Of a DNA stretch of 32,345 bases, positions 8,963 through 16,055 are shown in pieces; position 1 is the stretch's first letter; each line of letters opens with the position of its first letter. The translations under genes and the position numbers were made by a program. The notes below the pieces were generated by a model. That model had not been told where the DNA came from and did no database searches. It saw nothing but the letters and a program-made list of their open reading frames with translations. The DNA comes from Proteobacteria bacterium UBA5122 (GTDB lineage: Bacteria; Pseudomonadota; Gammaproteobacteria; Tenderiales; Tenderiaceae): positions 1 through 32,345 of the forward strand of contig DHYU01000023.1 in assembly GCA_002415485.1 (NCBI GenBank), in the 5' to 3' direction.

Positions 8963-9454
8963 TTATGGTTGTAAAACAGTATCTTGTGGCCACTCGGCGC
9001 CGGCAAAATCCAATTGCCGCCACGCCTCATATAGGCCGATGGCTACTGTGTTCGACAGGTTCAGACTACGACTGTTCCCGCACATCGGCAAGCGCAGGCG
9101 CTGTGAGGGTGGCAGGCTCTCAAGTAGCGCCTTCGGCAGGCCTCGGCTCTCCGGGCCAAAAATCAGCGCATCGCCTGCCTGATAGGCGACGTCGGTGTAG
9201 TTGTGGCGGCCGCGGGTCGAATAGGCGAGCAGACGGGGCGGGGCGACCTCGGCGACAAAGGCGTCAAAACTCTTATGGGTGCTGACACAGGCCAGCTCGC
9301 GATAATCGAGACCGGCGCGGCGCACGCGCTTCTCATCCAGCTCAAACCCCAGGGGCTCGATCAGATGCAGACGCTGACCGGTATTGGCGCACAGACGGAT
9401 GATATTGCCGGTATTCGGTGGAATCTCTGGTTCGTATAAGACGATGTGCAGCAT
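8963..9454 (-). CDS. trmL: tRNA (cytidine/uridine-2'-O-)-methyltransferase TrmL
   Basis: SPOUT-class methyltransferase that 2'-O-methylates the wobble base (position 34) of tRNALeu isoacceptors. At 163 residues it has typical TrmL length. The family motifs are present: PEIPPNTGNIIRLCANTG at the start, LIFGPESRGLP in the middle, and the knot region MCGNSRSLNLSNTVAIGLYEAWRQL near the end, which binds SAM. Its stop is ten bases before the preferred RCC1 start, so the two could share a transcript although they have no functional connection that I know of. Confidence 0.94.
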   Translation of the reverse strand: MLHIVLYEPEIPPNTGNIIRLCANTGQRLHLIEPLGFELDEKRVRRAGLDYRELACVSTHKSFDAFVAEVAPPRLLAYSTRGRHNYTDVAYQAGDALIFGPESRGLPKALLESLPPSQRLRLPMCGNSRSLNLSNTVAIGLYEAWRQLDFAGAEWPQDTVLQP

Positions 9455-9564
9455 GTGGCGCGCGTTACCCCTAACCTGCGACTAATATAGGCGGCGTCAA
9501 GGATACAGAGCGCCCCCGGCTTTTCCAAGCGCTGATGTGTCCGGGGGGGCGGGAAGGGGGGGGC

Positions 9565-10974
9565 TTAAACGTCGTCCTCCATGTCGAGCTCCTTGATCTT
9601 GCGGGTCAGGGTATTGCGGCCCCAGCCCAGCAGCTTGGCGGCGTCCTGACGGCGCCCACCGGAATGTTGTAATGCCGCCTTGATGACGATGCGTTCGAAA
9701 CTGGGCACGGCGTGATCCAATAGGCCTTCTTCGCCTGCGGCCAGTCGTTGATCGGCCCAGCGCTTCAGTGCCGACTCCCAGTCGCTGGTGGCGGATACCT
9801 GTGCCGCCTCGGGTTTCAATTCCTGCGGCAGGTCGTCCATGTGCACTTCACGGCCGGAGGCCATCACGGTCAGCCAGCGACAGAAGTTCACCAGCTGGCG
9901 CACGTTGCCGGGCCAGTCGAGACGACACAGATATTTTTCCACCTCGTCGCGCAGGATCTTCGGTTCGACATTCAGCTCCTTGCCAGCCTCGGCCAGGAAG
10001 TAACGTAGCAGCAGCGGGATGTCCTCACGCCGGTCACGCAGTGACGGGATGTGGATGCGGATTACGTTCAGGCGATGGAACAGGTCTTCACGAAACAGAC
10101 CTTGTTGTACGCGCTGCTCCAGATTCTGGTGGGTCGCGGCGATGATGCGCACGTCGACCTTGATTGGCGTGTGGCCGCCGACACGATAGAACTCGCCATC
10201 GGCCAACACGCGCAGCAGACGGGTTTGCAGCTCGGCCGGCATGTCGCCGATCTCATCAAGAAACAGGGTGCCTCCATCGGCCTGTTCAAAGCGGCCGCGA
10301 CGACTGCTTTGGGCGCCGGTAAAGGCCCCGCGTTCGTGGCCGAACAGTTCCGACTCCAGTAGGTCACGCGGGATCGCCGCCGTGTTGAGGGCGATGAAGG
10401 GTTCATTGGCCCGTGGGCTGTGGCGATGCAGTGCGTGGGCGACGAGCTCCTTGCCGGTACCGGATTCGCCATTGATCAGCACGGTGATGTTGGAGCGCGA
10501 CAGACGACCGATGGCGCGGAACACCTCCTGCATCGCGGGTGCCTCACCGATGATCTCGGTGTTGGGCACGTCGGCGGTGCTGACCTCCTTCTGTTGCTGT
10601 TCCTGGGCGTGACTGATCGCGCGGCGGACCAGGTCGACGGCCTCGTCGACATCAAACGGTTTGGGCATGTATTCAAAGGCGCCGCCCTGATAGGCTGATA
10701 CGGCGCTGTCGAGGTCGGAGTGGGCGGTCATGATGATCACCGGCAGCTGCGGATACTCGGAGTGGATGTGGTCCAGCAGCTCGAGGCCGTTGGTGCCCGG
10801 CATGCGGATGTCGGTGATGATGGCGTCGGGTTGATCCTGGCGCAGAAAATCGAGCACCCTCAGCCCGGATTCAAAGCTGGTGACCTCCATGCCGGCTTGC
10901 TGCAGGGCTTTTTCCAATACCCAACGGATTGATCTGTCATCGTCGATGACCCATACATGCGATTTTTTGCTCAC
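9565..10974 (-). CDS. ntrC: Nitrogen regulation response regulator NtrC (NRI)
   Basis: Sigma-54-dependent enhancer-binding activator of nitrogen-starvation genes, phosphorylated by NtrB. The 469-residue length equals E. coli NtrC. The receiver domain carries DDD at 11-13 and phospho-acceptor Asp55 in TDIRMPG. The AAA+ domain has Walker A GESGTGKE and the sigma-54 contact loop GAFTGA. The C-terminus is a Fis-type helix-turn-helix (RRQDAAKLLGWGRNTLTRKI). I chose GTG 10974: it forms a GTGA overlap with the ntrB stop, has GGAGAG six bases upstream, and gives the family N-terminus. Starting further upstream would add 20 unrelated residues. Confidence 0.96.
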   Translation of the reverse strand: MSKKSHVWVIDDDRSIRWVLEKALQQAGMEVTSFESGLRVLDFLRQDQPDAIITDIRMPGTNGLELLDHIHSEYPQLPVIIMTAHSDLDSAVSAYQGGAFEYMPKPFDVDEAVDLVRRAISHAQEQQQKEVSTADVPNTEIIGEAPAMQEVFRAIGRLSRSNITVLINGESGTGKELVAHALHRHSPRANEPFIALNTAAIPRDLLESELFGHERGAFTGAQSSRRGRFEQADGGTLFLDEIGDMPAELQTRLLRVLADGEFYRVGGHTPIKVDVRIIAATHQNLEQRVQQGLFREDLFHRLNVIRIHIPSLRDRREDIPLLLRYFLAEAGKELNVEPKILRDEVEKYLCRLDWPGNVRQLVNFCRWLTVMASGREVHMDDLPQELKPEAAQVSATSDWESALKRWADQRLAAGEEGLLDHAVPSFERIVIKAALQHSGGRRQDAAKLLGWGRNTLTRKIKELDMEDDV

Positions 10975-12032
10975 GCCTTGCTCTCCAGCGGTATCAGTAA
11001 TGTGAATATGGTCTCGCCCGGGTGGCTGCTGCATTCAATCAGTCCACCGTGTTGATGGATCAGCGCCTGGGCAATCGGCAGGCCGAGGCCGGTGCCTTCG
11101 GCGCGACCGGTGACCATGGGGTAAAAAATCTTGTCCAGCATCTCCGGCGCGATGCCGGGGCCGTTGTCGATGACCTCAATGCTGGCGACCAGCTTGTGAC
11201 GGGTGTGGCCGATCGTGAACTGGCGCTGGGCGCGGGTGCGCAGGGTGATCACCCCCTTGTCGCCGAGCGCCTGCGCGGCATTGCGCACGATGTTGAGCAG
11301 GGCCTGGATCATCTGTTCGGGATCGGCATACAGGTCTGGTACGCTGGGGTCATAGTCACGCACGATCTTGATGCCGGGTGGCGCCTCACTGCTGACCAGA
11401 TGCCGGACGCGCTCCAGTACCTCGTGGATGTTGGTGTCGGACTTCTGCGGCAGGGTGTTGGGGCCCAGCATGCGGTTGAGCAGGTTTTGCAGACGGTCGG
11501 CCTCGCCGATGATGATGCTGGTGTATTCCTTGAGTTCCGGGGCATCCAGTTCACGCGCCAGCAACTGTGCGGCACCGCGCAGTCCACCGAGTGGGTTTTT
11601 GATCTCATGGGCCAGCCCACGCACGACATCGCGCGTGGCATCGTGTTGCGCCATCAAGGCCTCTTCACGTGCGATGCGCAGTTGGCGATCCACCTGTGAT
11701 AGCTCGATCAGCACGGTAGACTCCTGCGTTTTGTCGAACAAGGGGGTAACCGAGACGTCGGTCGTAATCTGGCGTTTGTCCGGTGTTAACAGGATCAATT
11801 CGCGTTCGGTGAATGGGTGCCCAGTGGCGACTGCCTGACGGACATTGTCGAAAAAGTGTTCAGAGCCGCTCAGCAGGTGTTCCAAAGGGGTGTTTTGGGT
11901 GCGTCCGGCACTGACGGCCAGCAGAATTTGTGCTGCCGGGTTGAGATAGCTCAGACGCAGTTGGTCATCAAACACCAATACGCTGGTGCTGATATTTTCC
12001 AGGATGCGCCGGCTCTGCTTGTCGTTTTCCAT
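10971..12032 (-). CDS. ntrB: Nitrogen regulation sensor kinase/phosphatase NtrB (NRII)
   Basis: Cytoplasmic histidine kinase that phosphorylates or, with PII, dephosphorylates NtrC according to nitrogen status. An N-terminal PAS domain (ISTSVLVFDDQLRLSYLNPAAQ) is followed by the H-box GLAHEIKNPLGGLRGAAQLL, the N-box NIVRNAAQAL, the G1 box DNGPGIAPEML and the G2 box GTGLGLPIAQ. No transmembrane helices are seen, as expected. I prefer ATG 12032 (353 residues; GGTGA eight bases upstream). ATG 12047 is in frame but would lie only about two bases from the start site predicted by the sigma-54-like element at 12060-12075. Translation is coupled to ntrC by a four-base overlap. Confidence 0.94.
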   Translation of the reverse strand: MENDKQSRRILENISTSVLVFDDQLRLSYLNPAAQILLAVSAGRTQNTPLEHLLSGSEHFFDNVRQAVATGHPFTERELILLTPDKRQITTDVSVTPLFDKTQESTVLIELSQVDRQLRIAREEALMAQHDATRDVVRGLAHEIKNPLGGLRGAAQLLARELDAPELKEYTSIIIGEADRLQNLLNRMLGPNTLPQKSDTNIHEVLERVRHLVSSEAPPGIKIVRDYDPSVPDLYADPEQMIQALLNIVRNAAQALGDKGVITLRTRAQRQFTIGHTRHKLVASIEVIDNGPGIAPEMLDKIFYPMVTGRAEGTGLGLPIAQALIHQHGGLIECSSHPGETIFTLLIPLESKA

Positions 12033-12059
12033 TCTGAGTTTCACCATGCTTAATCAAGT

Positions 12060-12075
12060 AGCAAAAACCAAACCA
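12060..12075 (-). promoter_or_regulatory. Putative sigma-54 promoter of ntrBC
   Basis: On the minus strand this reads TGGTTTGGTTTTTGCT. Compared with the sigma-54 consensus TGGCACGNNNNTTGCW it keeps the invariant GG and GC at the correct 10-base separation, the G at position 7 and the full TTGCT, but the CAC of the -24 element is TTT. The predicted start site is near 12049, seventeen bases ahead of ATG 12032. Two NtrC boxes lie upstream at about -153 and -194. A moderate match only. Confidence 0.45.
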
Positions 12076-12193
12076 AGTTTTTCATCCCACCTAAAAAGAT
12101 GTGTTTTATCGGGCTAACTCAGCATCCATGCGCCATTCAAGGACTTGCCGTGATTCAGGTGACGCATCGATAGCGCTGAATGGGGCATAACCA

Positions 12194-12210
12194 GACACCA
12201 GTTTAGTGCA
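12194..12210. promoter_or_regulatory. NtrC box, ntrBC-proximal
   Basis: GACACCAGTTTAGTGCA matches the NtrC enhancer pattern TGCACCA-N3-TGGTGCA with an intact right-half GTGCA and a CACCA left half. It is centred 41 bases from the second box at 12235-12251, about four helical turns, so both would lie on the same face of the DNA. Confidence 0.55.
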
Positions 12211-12234
12211 TTTTGGTTGCTGCATTGACATGCG

Positions 12235-12251
12235 AGCACTAATTTGGTGCA
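12235..12251. promoter_or_regulatory. NtrC box, ntrBC-distal
   Basis: AGCACTAATTTGGTGCA fits the NtrC enhancer consensus, with GCAC and GGTGCA half-sites in correct spacing. It lies between the glnA terminator and the proximal box. Both boxes are positioned to serve the downstream ntrBC operon as an activator site (sigma-54) or as an autorepressor site. Confidence 0.65.
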
Positions 12252-12265
12252 TTCATTGTTAGGGC

Positions 12266-12291
12266 AAAAAAAACCCCCGCACAGGCGGGGG
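12266..12291 (-). terminator. Intrinsic terminator of glnA
   Basis: Read on the minus strand, CCCCCGC-CTGT-GCGGGGG forms a perfect seven-base-pair GC stem with a four-base loop (12291 to 12274), followed directly by eight T residues (12273-12266). It starts 29 bases after the glnA stop, so it should separate glnA from ntrBC and make the latter depend on its own promoter. Confidence 0.9.
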
Positions 12292-12320
12292 TTCTTTTGG
12301 GCTCTGTAACCGGAACAGGC

Positions 12321-13727
12321 TTACAGGCTGTAGTACATGTCGAACTCAACTGGGTGAGTGGTTTGACGAATGCGTTGTACTTCTTCCATCTTCAGTGCGA
12401 TGTAGCCGTCGAGCATTTCGTCAGTGAACACACCGCCGCGTGTCAGGAACTCGCGGTCTGCATCCAGCGCCGCCAGGGCTTCGTCCAGAGAGTGACAAAC
12501 GTGTGGCACTTCTTTCAGTTCTTCTGGTGGCAGGTCGTACAGGTTCTTGTCCATCGCATCGCCAGGGTGGATCTTGTTTTGGATGCCGTCCAGACCCGCC
12601 ATCATCAGGGCAGAGAAGGCCAGGTAGGGGTTGGCCATTGGATCAGGGAAGCGAACTTCCACGCGACGAGCACGAGGATTGGCAACAAATGGGATACGAA
12701 TCGACGCAGAACGGTTGCGCGCAGAGTAGGCCAACAGGATAGGCGCTTCGTAGTGTGGTACCAGGCGCTTGTAGCTGTTGGTCGACGGATTGGTGATCGC
12801 GTTCAGTGCCTTGGCATGCTTGATAACACCACCGATGTAGTACAGCGCAGTCTCAGACAGGTTGCCGTACAGGTCGCCATTGAACAGGTTTTTTCCGTCT
12901 TTGGCCAAGGACATGTGGACGTGCATGCCTGAACCGTTGTCACCCACCATAGGCTTGGGCATGAAGGTTACGGTCTTGCCGTAGGCGTGGGCAACGTTGT
13001 GCACAACGTATTTCAGGATTTGGGTCTTGTCGGCGCGATCCACCAGGGTGCTGAACTTGGTGCCGATTTCGCATTGGCCGGCAGTCGCCACTTCGTGGTG
13101 ATGTACTTCAACTTCTACGCCCATGTCTTCCAGGGCCAAACACATGGCGCCACGGATGTCGTGCAGGCTGTCGACAGGAGGTACTGGGAAGTAACCGCCT
13201 TTGACAGAAGGACGGTGGCCCATGTTGCCGCCATCGAATACCTTCTCAGAGTTCCAATCCGCTTCTTCAGAGTCGATCTTGACGAAGCAGCCGCTCATGT
13301 CGGCGCCCCAACGTACGTCGTCGAAGATGAAGAATTCTGGCTCAGGACCAAAGAATGCAGTGTCGGCGATGCCAGTAGACTTCAGGTAGGCTTCAGCGCG
13401 CTTGGCAACAGAGCGTGGGTCACGCTCGTAACCTTGCATGGTGTTTGGCTCGAGGATGTCGCAACGTACGATCAGCGTGTTTTCGTCAGAGAAAGGATCC
13501 ATAACGGCAGTTTCTGGATCTGGCAACATCACCATGTCAGAGGCTTCGATACCCTTCCAGCCAGCGATAGAAGAACCGTCGAACATACGACCATCTTTGA
13601 AATCGTCTTCGGTAACGGTGTGAGCTGGGAAGGTGATGTGTTGCTCCTTGCCGCGGGTATCGGTGAAGCGGTAATCAACGAATTTAACATCGTTTTCTTT
13701 GATCATATTTAGCACAGTGGCTGACAT
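12321..13727 (-). CDS. glnA: Glutamine synthetase type I (adenylylation-regulated)
   Basis: Makes glutamine from glutamate, ammonia and ATP; the enzyme is a cytoplasmic dodecamer. The 468-residue protein has the standard GSI-beta landmarks: FDGSSIAGW near the N-terminus, GPEPEFFIFD with metal-binding glutamates, the NGSGMHVHMS active-site block and RNRSASIRIP. The adenylylation loop NLYDLPPEE places the target tyrosine at residue 397, so GlnE-type covalent control is expected. ATG 13727 has a strong GGAGGGAG Shine-Dalgarno. Upstream lie a sigma-54 promoter and two NtrC boxes, and the gene ends in a clear terminator, so it is a monocistronic nitrogen-regulated unit. Confidence 0.98.
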   Translation of the reverse strand: MSATVLNMIKENDVKFVDYRFTDTRGKEQHITFPAHTVTEDDFKDGRMFDGSSIAGWKGIEASDMVMLPDPETAVMDPFSDENTLIVRCDILEPNTMQGYERDPRSVAKRAEAYLKSTGIADTAFFGPEPEFFIFDDVRWGADMSGCFVKIDSEEADWNSEKVFDGGNMGHRPSVKGGYFPVPPVDSLHDIRGAMCLALEDMGVEVEVHHHEVATAGQCEIGTKFSTLVDRADKTQILKYVVHNVAHAYGKTVTFMPKPMVGDNGSGMHVHMSLAKDGKNLFNGDLYGNLSETALYYIGGVIKHAKALNAITNPSTNSYKRLVPHYEAPILLAYSARNRSASIRIPFVANPRARRVEVRFPDPMANPYLAFSALMMAGLDGIQNKIHPGDAMDKNLYDLPPEELKEVPHVCHSLDEALAALDADREFLTRGGVFTDEMLDGYIALKMEEVQRIRQTTHPVEFDMYYSL

Positions 13728-13768
13728 TGCTTTCTTCTCCCTCCGGAAATTCCGTGGTTACAGTTAAT

Positions 13769-13807
13769 AAAAAATTTCGTCGCGGCGGATTGCCGTGACG
13801 ACGTAAA
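13769..13807 (-). promoter_or_regulatory. Terminator-like hairpin in the glnA leader
   Basis: On the minus strand CGTCG (13803-13799) pairs with CGACG (13782-13778), with inner CGG/CCG pairing and an outer TTT/AAA extension across one bulged A. A run of six T follows at 13774-13769. It lies inside the approximately 89-base leader between the predicted sigma-54 start (about 13817) and the glnA start codon, where it could act as an attenuator. The stem is short and interrupted, so this is tentative. Confidence 0.35.
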
Positions 13808-13827
13808 TCTTTTGCACCAGCAGTAAT

Positions 13828-13843
13828 AGCAGGAAACATGCCA
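13828..13843 (-). promoter_or_regulatory. Sigma-54 promoter of glnA
   Basis: The minus-strand sequence TGGCATGTTTCCTGCT matches TGGCACGNNNNTTGCW at all but two specified positions, with GG and GC at the exact 10-base separation. The predicted transcription start is near 13817. The NtrC boxes are then centred at about -99 and -130, close to the -108/-140 arrangement known at E. coli glnAp2. Confidence 0.85.
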
Positions 13844-13907
13844 CCATGTTCCAGATGGGGTTTTCCCAGCAGGACAAGGACTTAGTTTTGCCCTGATTTG
13901 ATGCTTA

Positions 13908-13924
13908 GGCACTATATTGGTGCA
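13908..13924. promoter_or_regulatory. NtrC box 1 upstream of glnA
   Basis: GGCACTATATTGGTGCA is a near-perfect NtrC enhancer site (GCACYA-N3-TGGTGCA). It is centred about 99 bases upstream of the predicted glnA start site. Confidence 0.8.
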
Positions 13925-13938
13925 TTTGTGCTGGAGGA

Positions 13939-13955
13939 TGATCAGTTTTGGTGCG
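13939..13955. promoter_or_regulatory. NtrC box 2 upstream of glnA (one strong half)
   Basis: TGATCAGTTTTGGTGCG keeps one good half-site (TGGTGC) and a poor opposite half. It is centred 31 bases, three helical turns, from box 1, the spacing expected for cooperative NtrC binding. It reaches to within 13 bases of the tusA-like stop codon. Confidence 0.45.
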
Positions 13956-13967
13956 CAAGTCGGTGAG

Positions 13968-14192
13968 TTAGATCTTCAGCGAGACGACAATTTCACCATT
14001 ATCACGCTTTTCGATACCCAAAACCTCGTGGCCGTTGATCCGGCACCAGGCAGGAATATCGTTGACCACCCCAGGGTCTGTGCACACTACCTCCAAGATA
14101 TCGCCGGGCGCAAGTTTTTTTGCCTGATTTTGGGTGCGAATGACCGGAATCGGGCATAACTGATTTTTCACATCCAGCACGTGTGTCGTCAC
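13968..14192 (-). CDS. TusA-family sulfur carrier
   Basis: A 74-residue protein of the TusA/YeeD/SirA fold. The hallmark CPxP is present as CPIP at residues 13-16, where the cysteine carries a persulfide. The rest (PGDILEVVCTDPG, INGHEVLGIE) follows the family beta-alpha pattern. GTG 14192 is the likely start: AGGAG lies eight bases upstream and the start forms a GTGA overlap with the upstream PP-loop ATPase stop. The more distal GTG 14201 would overlap that same AGGAG. Coupling to a tRNA-thiolation-like ATPase suggests it delivers sulfur to that partner rather than being the general E. coli-type TusA. Other TusA-like roles in sulfur oxidation cannot be excluded. Confidence 0.88.
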   Translation of the reverse strand: MTTHVLDVKNQLCPIPVIRTQNQAKKLAPGDILEVVCTDPGVVNDIPAWCRINGHEVLGIEKRDNGEIVVSLKI

Positions 14193-15232
14193 AGGTACCA
14201 CTCCTGGGGGAAGTCATCACCGCTCATCGGTGTTACCTCAAATTCCGTCTCGTTGCCGTCGGTATCCACCAGGGCTACCGTGATGCGGTCGGCGTGTTTG
14301 CCCTTGCCGAAACGACCGGTAATCTGGGCGGCCAATTCGGCATCGCCTTCTTTGAGTTCGCCATCGATCAAGACCAGCGGACCCGGGTGGCTCTTGGTGT
14401 ACAGATAACCGAAACGCTTTTTATAGCCTTCCATGAATTTGTTTTCACCCTCTTCACGGCCGATGATCAGCTTGAAGTGGGGGCGGGGGCGTACGTGACG
14501 ACCGATCTTGAGCAGCAGCACATCGTCAAAATCATAGTCTTTATGACCTTGCACCTGCCACAGGTCGACCAGTTTGCGTGAGTAGTTCTCGTCGGTCAGA
14601 AAACAACAGCCACCGGCGGGCTGGGCGTATTCATCAAAACCGAACTTGGCAGCCAGCGCCATCTGCGGTTTGCGGCTGCGGCCATTGAAATCCAGCAGAC
14701 CCTCGCGGCTGATCCAGCCCTGCTCCTCGGGATAGGTCGCCGGAAAGTTTTTCCCGCACAACGGGCGCACCAGCAGATTCTTGGCCCCTGAGTCACGCGA
14801 TACAATGTTCATCGTATCGCGTCGCTGCGACATCGGCCGCTGACCGATGACCTCGCCGGTGATGATGAAGTCGAAGTGGTTTTCGGCGATCCACTCCATG
14901 GCCTTGGTGACCATGAAGGTCTTGCAGTCGAGGCACGGATTCATATTGGCGCCGTAACCGTGCTTGGGATTGATCAGCACATCTTTGTATTCATCAATGA
15001 CGTCGATGATGTGCAGCTTGATGCCAAGCTGTTCGGCGACCCATAGCGCATTGTTACGCTTTTGTTTGTTCTGGTCCTGCTTGCGGATGGCGTGGGTATG
15101 GCCTTCCACGCAAAACCCGGTGAAGAAGTTGATGCCTTCGACGTAGATGCCCTGTTCCTGCATTACGCGCACGGCGAGCATGGAATCGAGCCCACCGGAG
15201 ATGAGGGCGACGGCTTTGATTTGTTTAGTCAT
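14189..15232 (-). CDS. PP-loop ATPase, ThiI/MnmA-like tRNA thiolation-type protein
   Basis: A 347-residue cytoplasmic protein opening with the PP-loop SGGLDS (12-17), the ATP-pyrophosphatase signature used to adenylate a tRNA base before sulfur insertion. Cysteines occur at 41, 100, 103, 159, 209 and 210. The CLDC pair (100-103) plus the CC in QPAGGCCFL (209-210) resembles the three-cysteine [4Fe-4S] arrangement of iron-sulfur tRNA thiolases. The C-terminal third (KIGRHVRPRPHFKLIIGREEGEN) resembles the NFACT-R/DUF814 region. Close relatives are often labelled tRNA methyltransferase or ThiI, but no methyltransferase motif is visible. I chose ATG 15232 because the upstream extension runs through the terminator of the neighbouring gene. 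It is coupled to the TusA-like gene by GTGA. Confidence 0.82.
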   Translation of the reverse strand: MTKQIKAVALISGGLDSMLAVRVMQEQGIYVEGINFFTGFCVEGHTHAIRKQDQNKQKRNNALWVAEQLGIKLHIIDVIDEYKDVLINPKHGYGANMNPCLDCKTFMVTKAMEWIAENHFDFIITGEVIGQRPMSQRRDTMNIVSRDSGAKNLLVRPLCGKNFPATYPEEQGWISREGLLDFNGRSRKPQMALAAKFGFDEYAQPAGGCCFLTDENYSRKLVDLWQVQGHKDYDFDDVLLLKIGRHVRPRPHFKLIIGREEGENKFMEGYKKRFGYLYTKSHPGPLVLIDGELKEGDAELAAQITGRFGKGKHADRITVALVDTDGNETEFEVTPMSGDDFPQEWYL

Positions 15233-15270
15233 GATAGGTGTGAATCTGGGGGTCGAAAAAGGGCTGCAGT

Positions 15271-15300
15271 GTAACAGAAAGCGGGGCCTGACGCCCCGCT
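15271..15300 (-). terminator. Intrinsic terminator behind the 15326-15910 gene
   Basis: Minus-strand AGCGGGGC-GTCAG-GCCCCGCT is a perfect eight-base-pair stem (15300 to 15280), followed by TTCTGTTA, a modest T tract. It lies between the unknown gene and the PP-loop ATPase start, so these are probably separate transcripts. Confidence 0.7.
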
Positions 15301-15325
15301 CGATCCTGTCTTGTGTCAAGAAGCG

Positions 15326-15910
15326 TTAGTGTTTGATGTCGATCTGCATGCCGCGGACGATGATCGGCGATTCGCTGCGGGTATGGCGCGTCAAGGTGGT
15401 GTGCGCACGGCGACTGCTGGTGTCCTGGCACAGCTCCATCGCGCCCATCGCGTCCAGCTGTAGCCGTTCATCGCCGCCCATCTCGCGCATCGCCTGTAGC
15501 ACATCCATCATCGCGACAAAATCGGCCTGCAGACGGCCGTACAATTCGGCCACCTGTTGGTGGGTGCGGCTTTGCAGCTGCCCGTAGGCGGCGCGGCCGA
15601 CATCGACAAAATAACTGACCTTGACCAAACGCTTGCGTGCGAGCTGGGGAAAGAGGCCGGAAAAGAGCAGGCATTTGTCGCCCACATCGCGCAGTTGTTC
15701 GCGGGCCTGGCCACCGGCCTGGCGGGCGCTCTCCAGAAAATCGAGGCCGACCAAACTGGCCGCCATTTCCGGTCGTTCGGTAAAGCGCATCAGCGTGAAG
15801 ACCAGATAACTCTCGCTGGTTTCATCCAGTGTGGTGTGCGCCGCCGCCTCGGCCTCGCTGACCAAGGTATGCCACTGTGCTGCTTCGGTAGGTTCCATTA
15901 CCAGTTGCAT
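15326..15910 (-). CDS. Conserved-looking hypothetical protein, helical
   Basis: I do not recognise a named family. The 194-residue soluble protein is rich in Ala, Glu, Gln and Arg and looks almost wholly alpha-helical. The N-terminal half is acidic (VSEAEAAAHTTLDETSESY), and the C-terminus is basic and Ser/Thr-rich (SSRRAHTTLTRHTRSES). No signal peptide or transmembrane segment is seen. ATG 15919 and ATG 15910 are both possible. The AAGG nearest upstream abuts 15919 but is well spaced for 15910, which I prefer. It has its own terminator and is divergent from the outer-membrane barrel gene. Coding is supported by consistent GC-rich third positions. Confidence 0.7.
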   Translation of the reverse strand: MQLVMEPTEAAQWHTLVSEAEAAAHTTLDETSESYLVFTLMRFTERPEMAASLVGLDFLESARQAGGQAREQLRDVGDKCLLFSGLFPQLARKRLVKVSYFVDVGRAAYGQLQSRTHQQVAELYGRLQADFVAMMDVLQAMREMGGDERLQLDAMGAMELCQDTSSRRAHTTLTRHTRSESPIIVRGMQIDIKH

Positions 15911-16055
15911 AAGCTCCATCCTTTGTTCTGCCGCCCTTAACCTTCCTATCGACCAAGTCTTTGAGCGTCTTGAGATTGTGAGCTTCCGAAAATAACAATT
16001 ACTGATACGATGGATGCTGTGAGTCTTGTCATCCCCAATCTTTGGATCTCAACCG

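Noticed and set aside
9480..9560. GC-rich inverted repeat between trmL and ntrC (CCCCCGG / CCGGGGG on the minus strand).
   Set aside because: The loop is about 20 bases and no T tract follows, so it does not look like an intrinsic terminator; it may only reflect the G/C homopolymer runs here.
12121..12135. Second sigma-54-like sequence upstream of ntrB (minus strand TGGCGCATGGATGCT).
   Set aside because: GG and GC are separated by nine rather than ten bases, which normally abolishes sigma-54 promoter function.
12225..12253. Plus-strand TTGACA at 12225-12230 that could start a transcript toward the glnA 3' end.
   Set aside because: The -10 position is poor (TGCATT), and the transcript would meet the hairpin at 12274 within a few bases.
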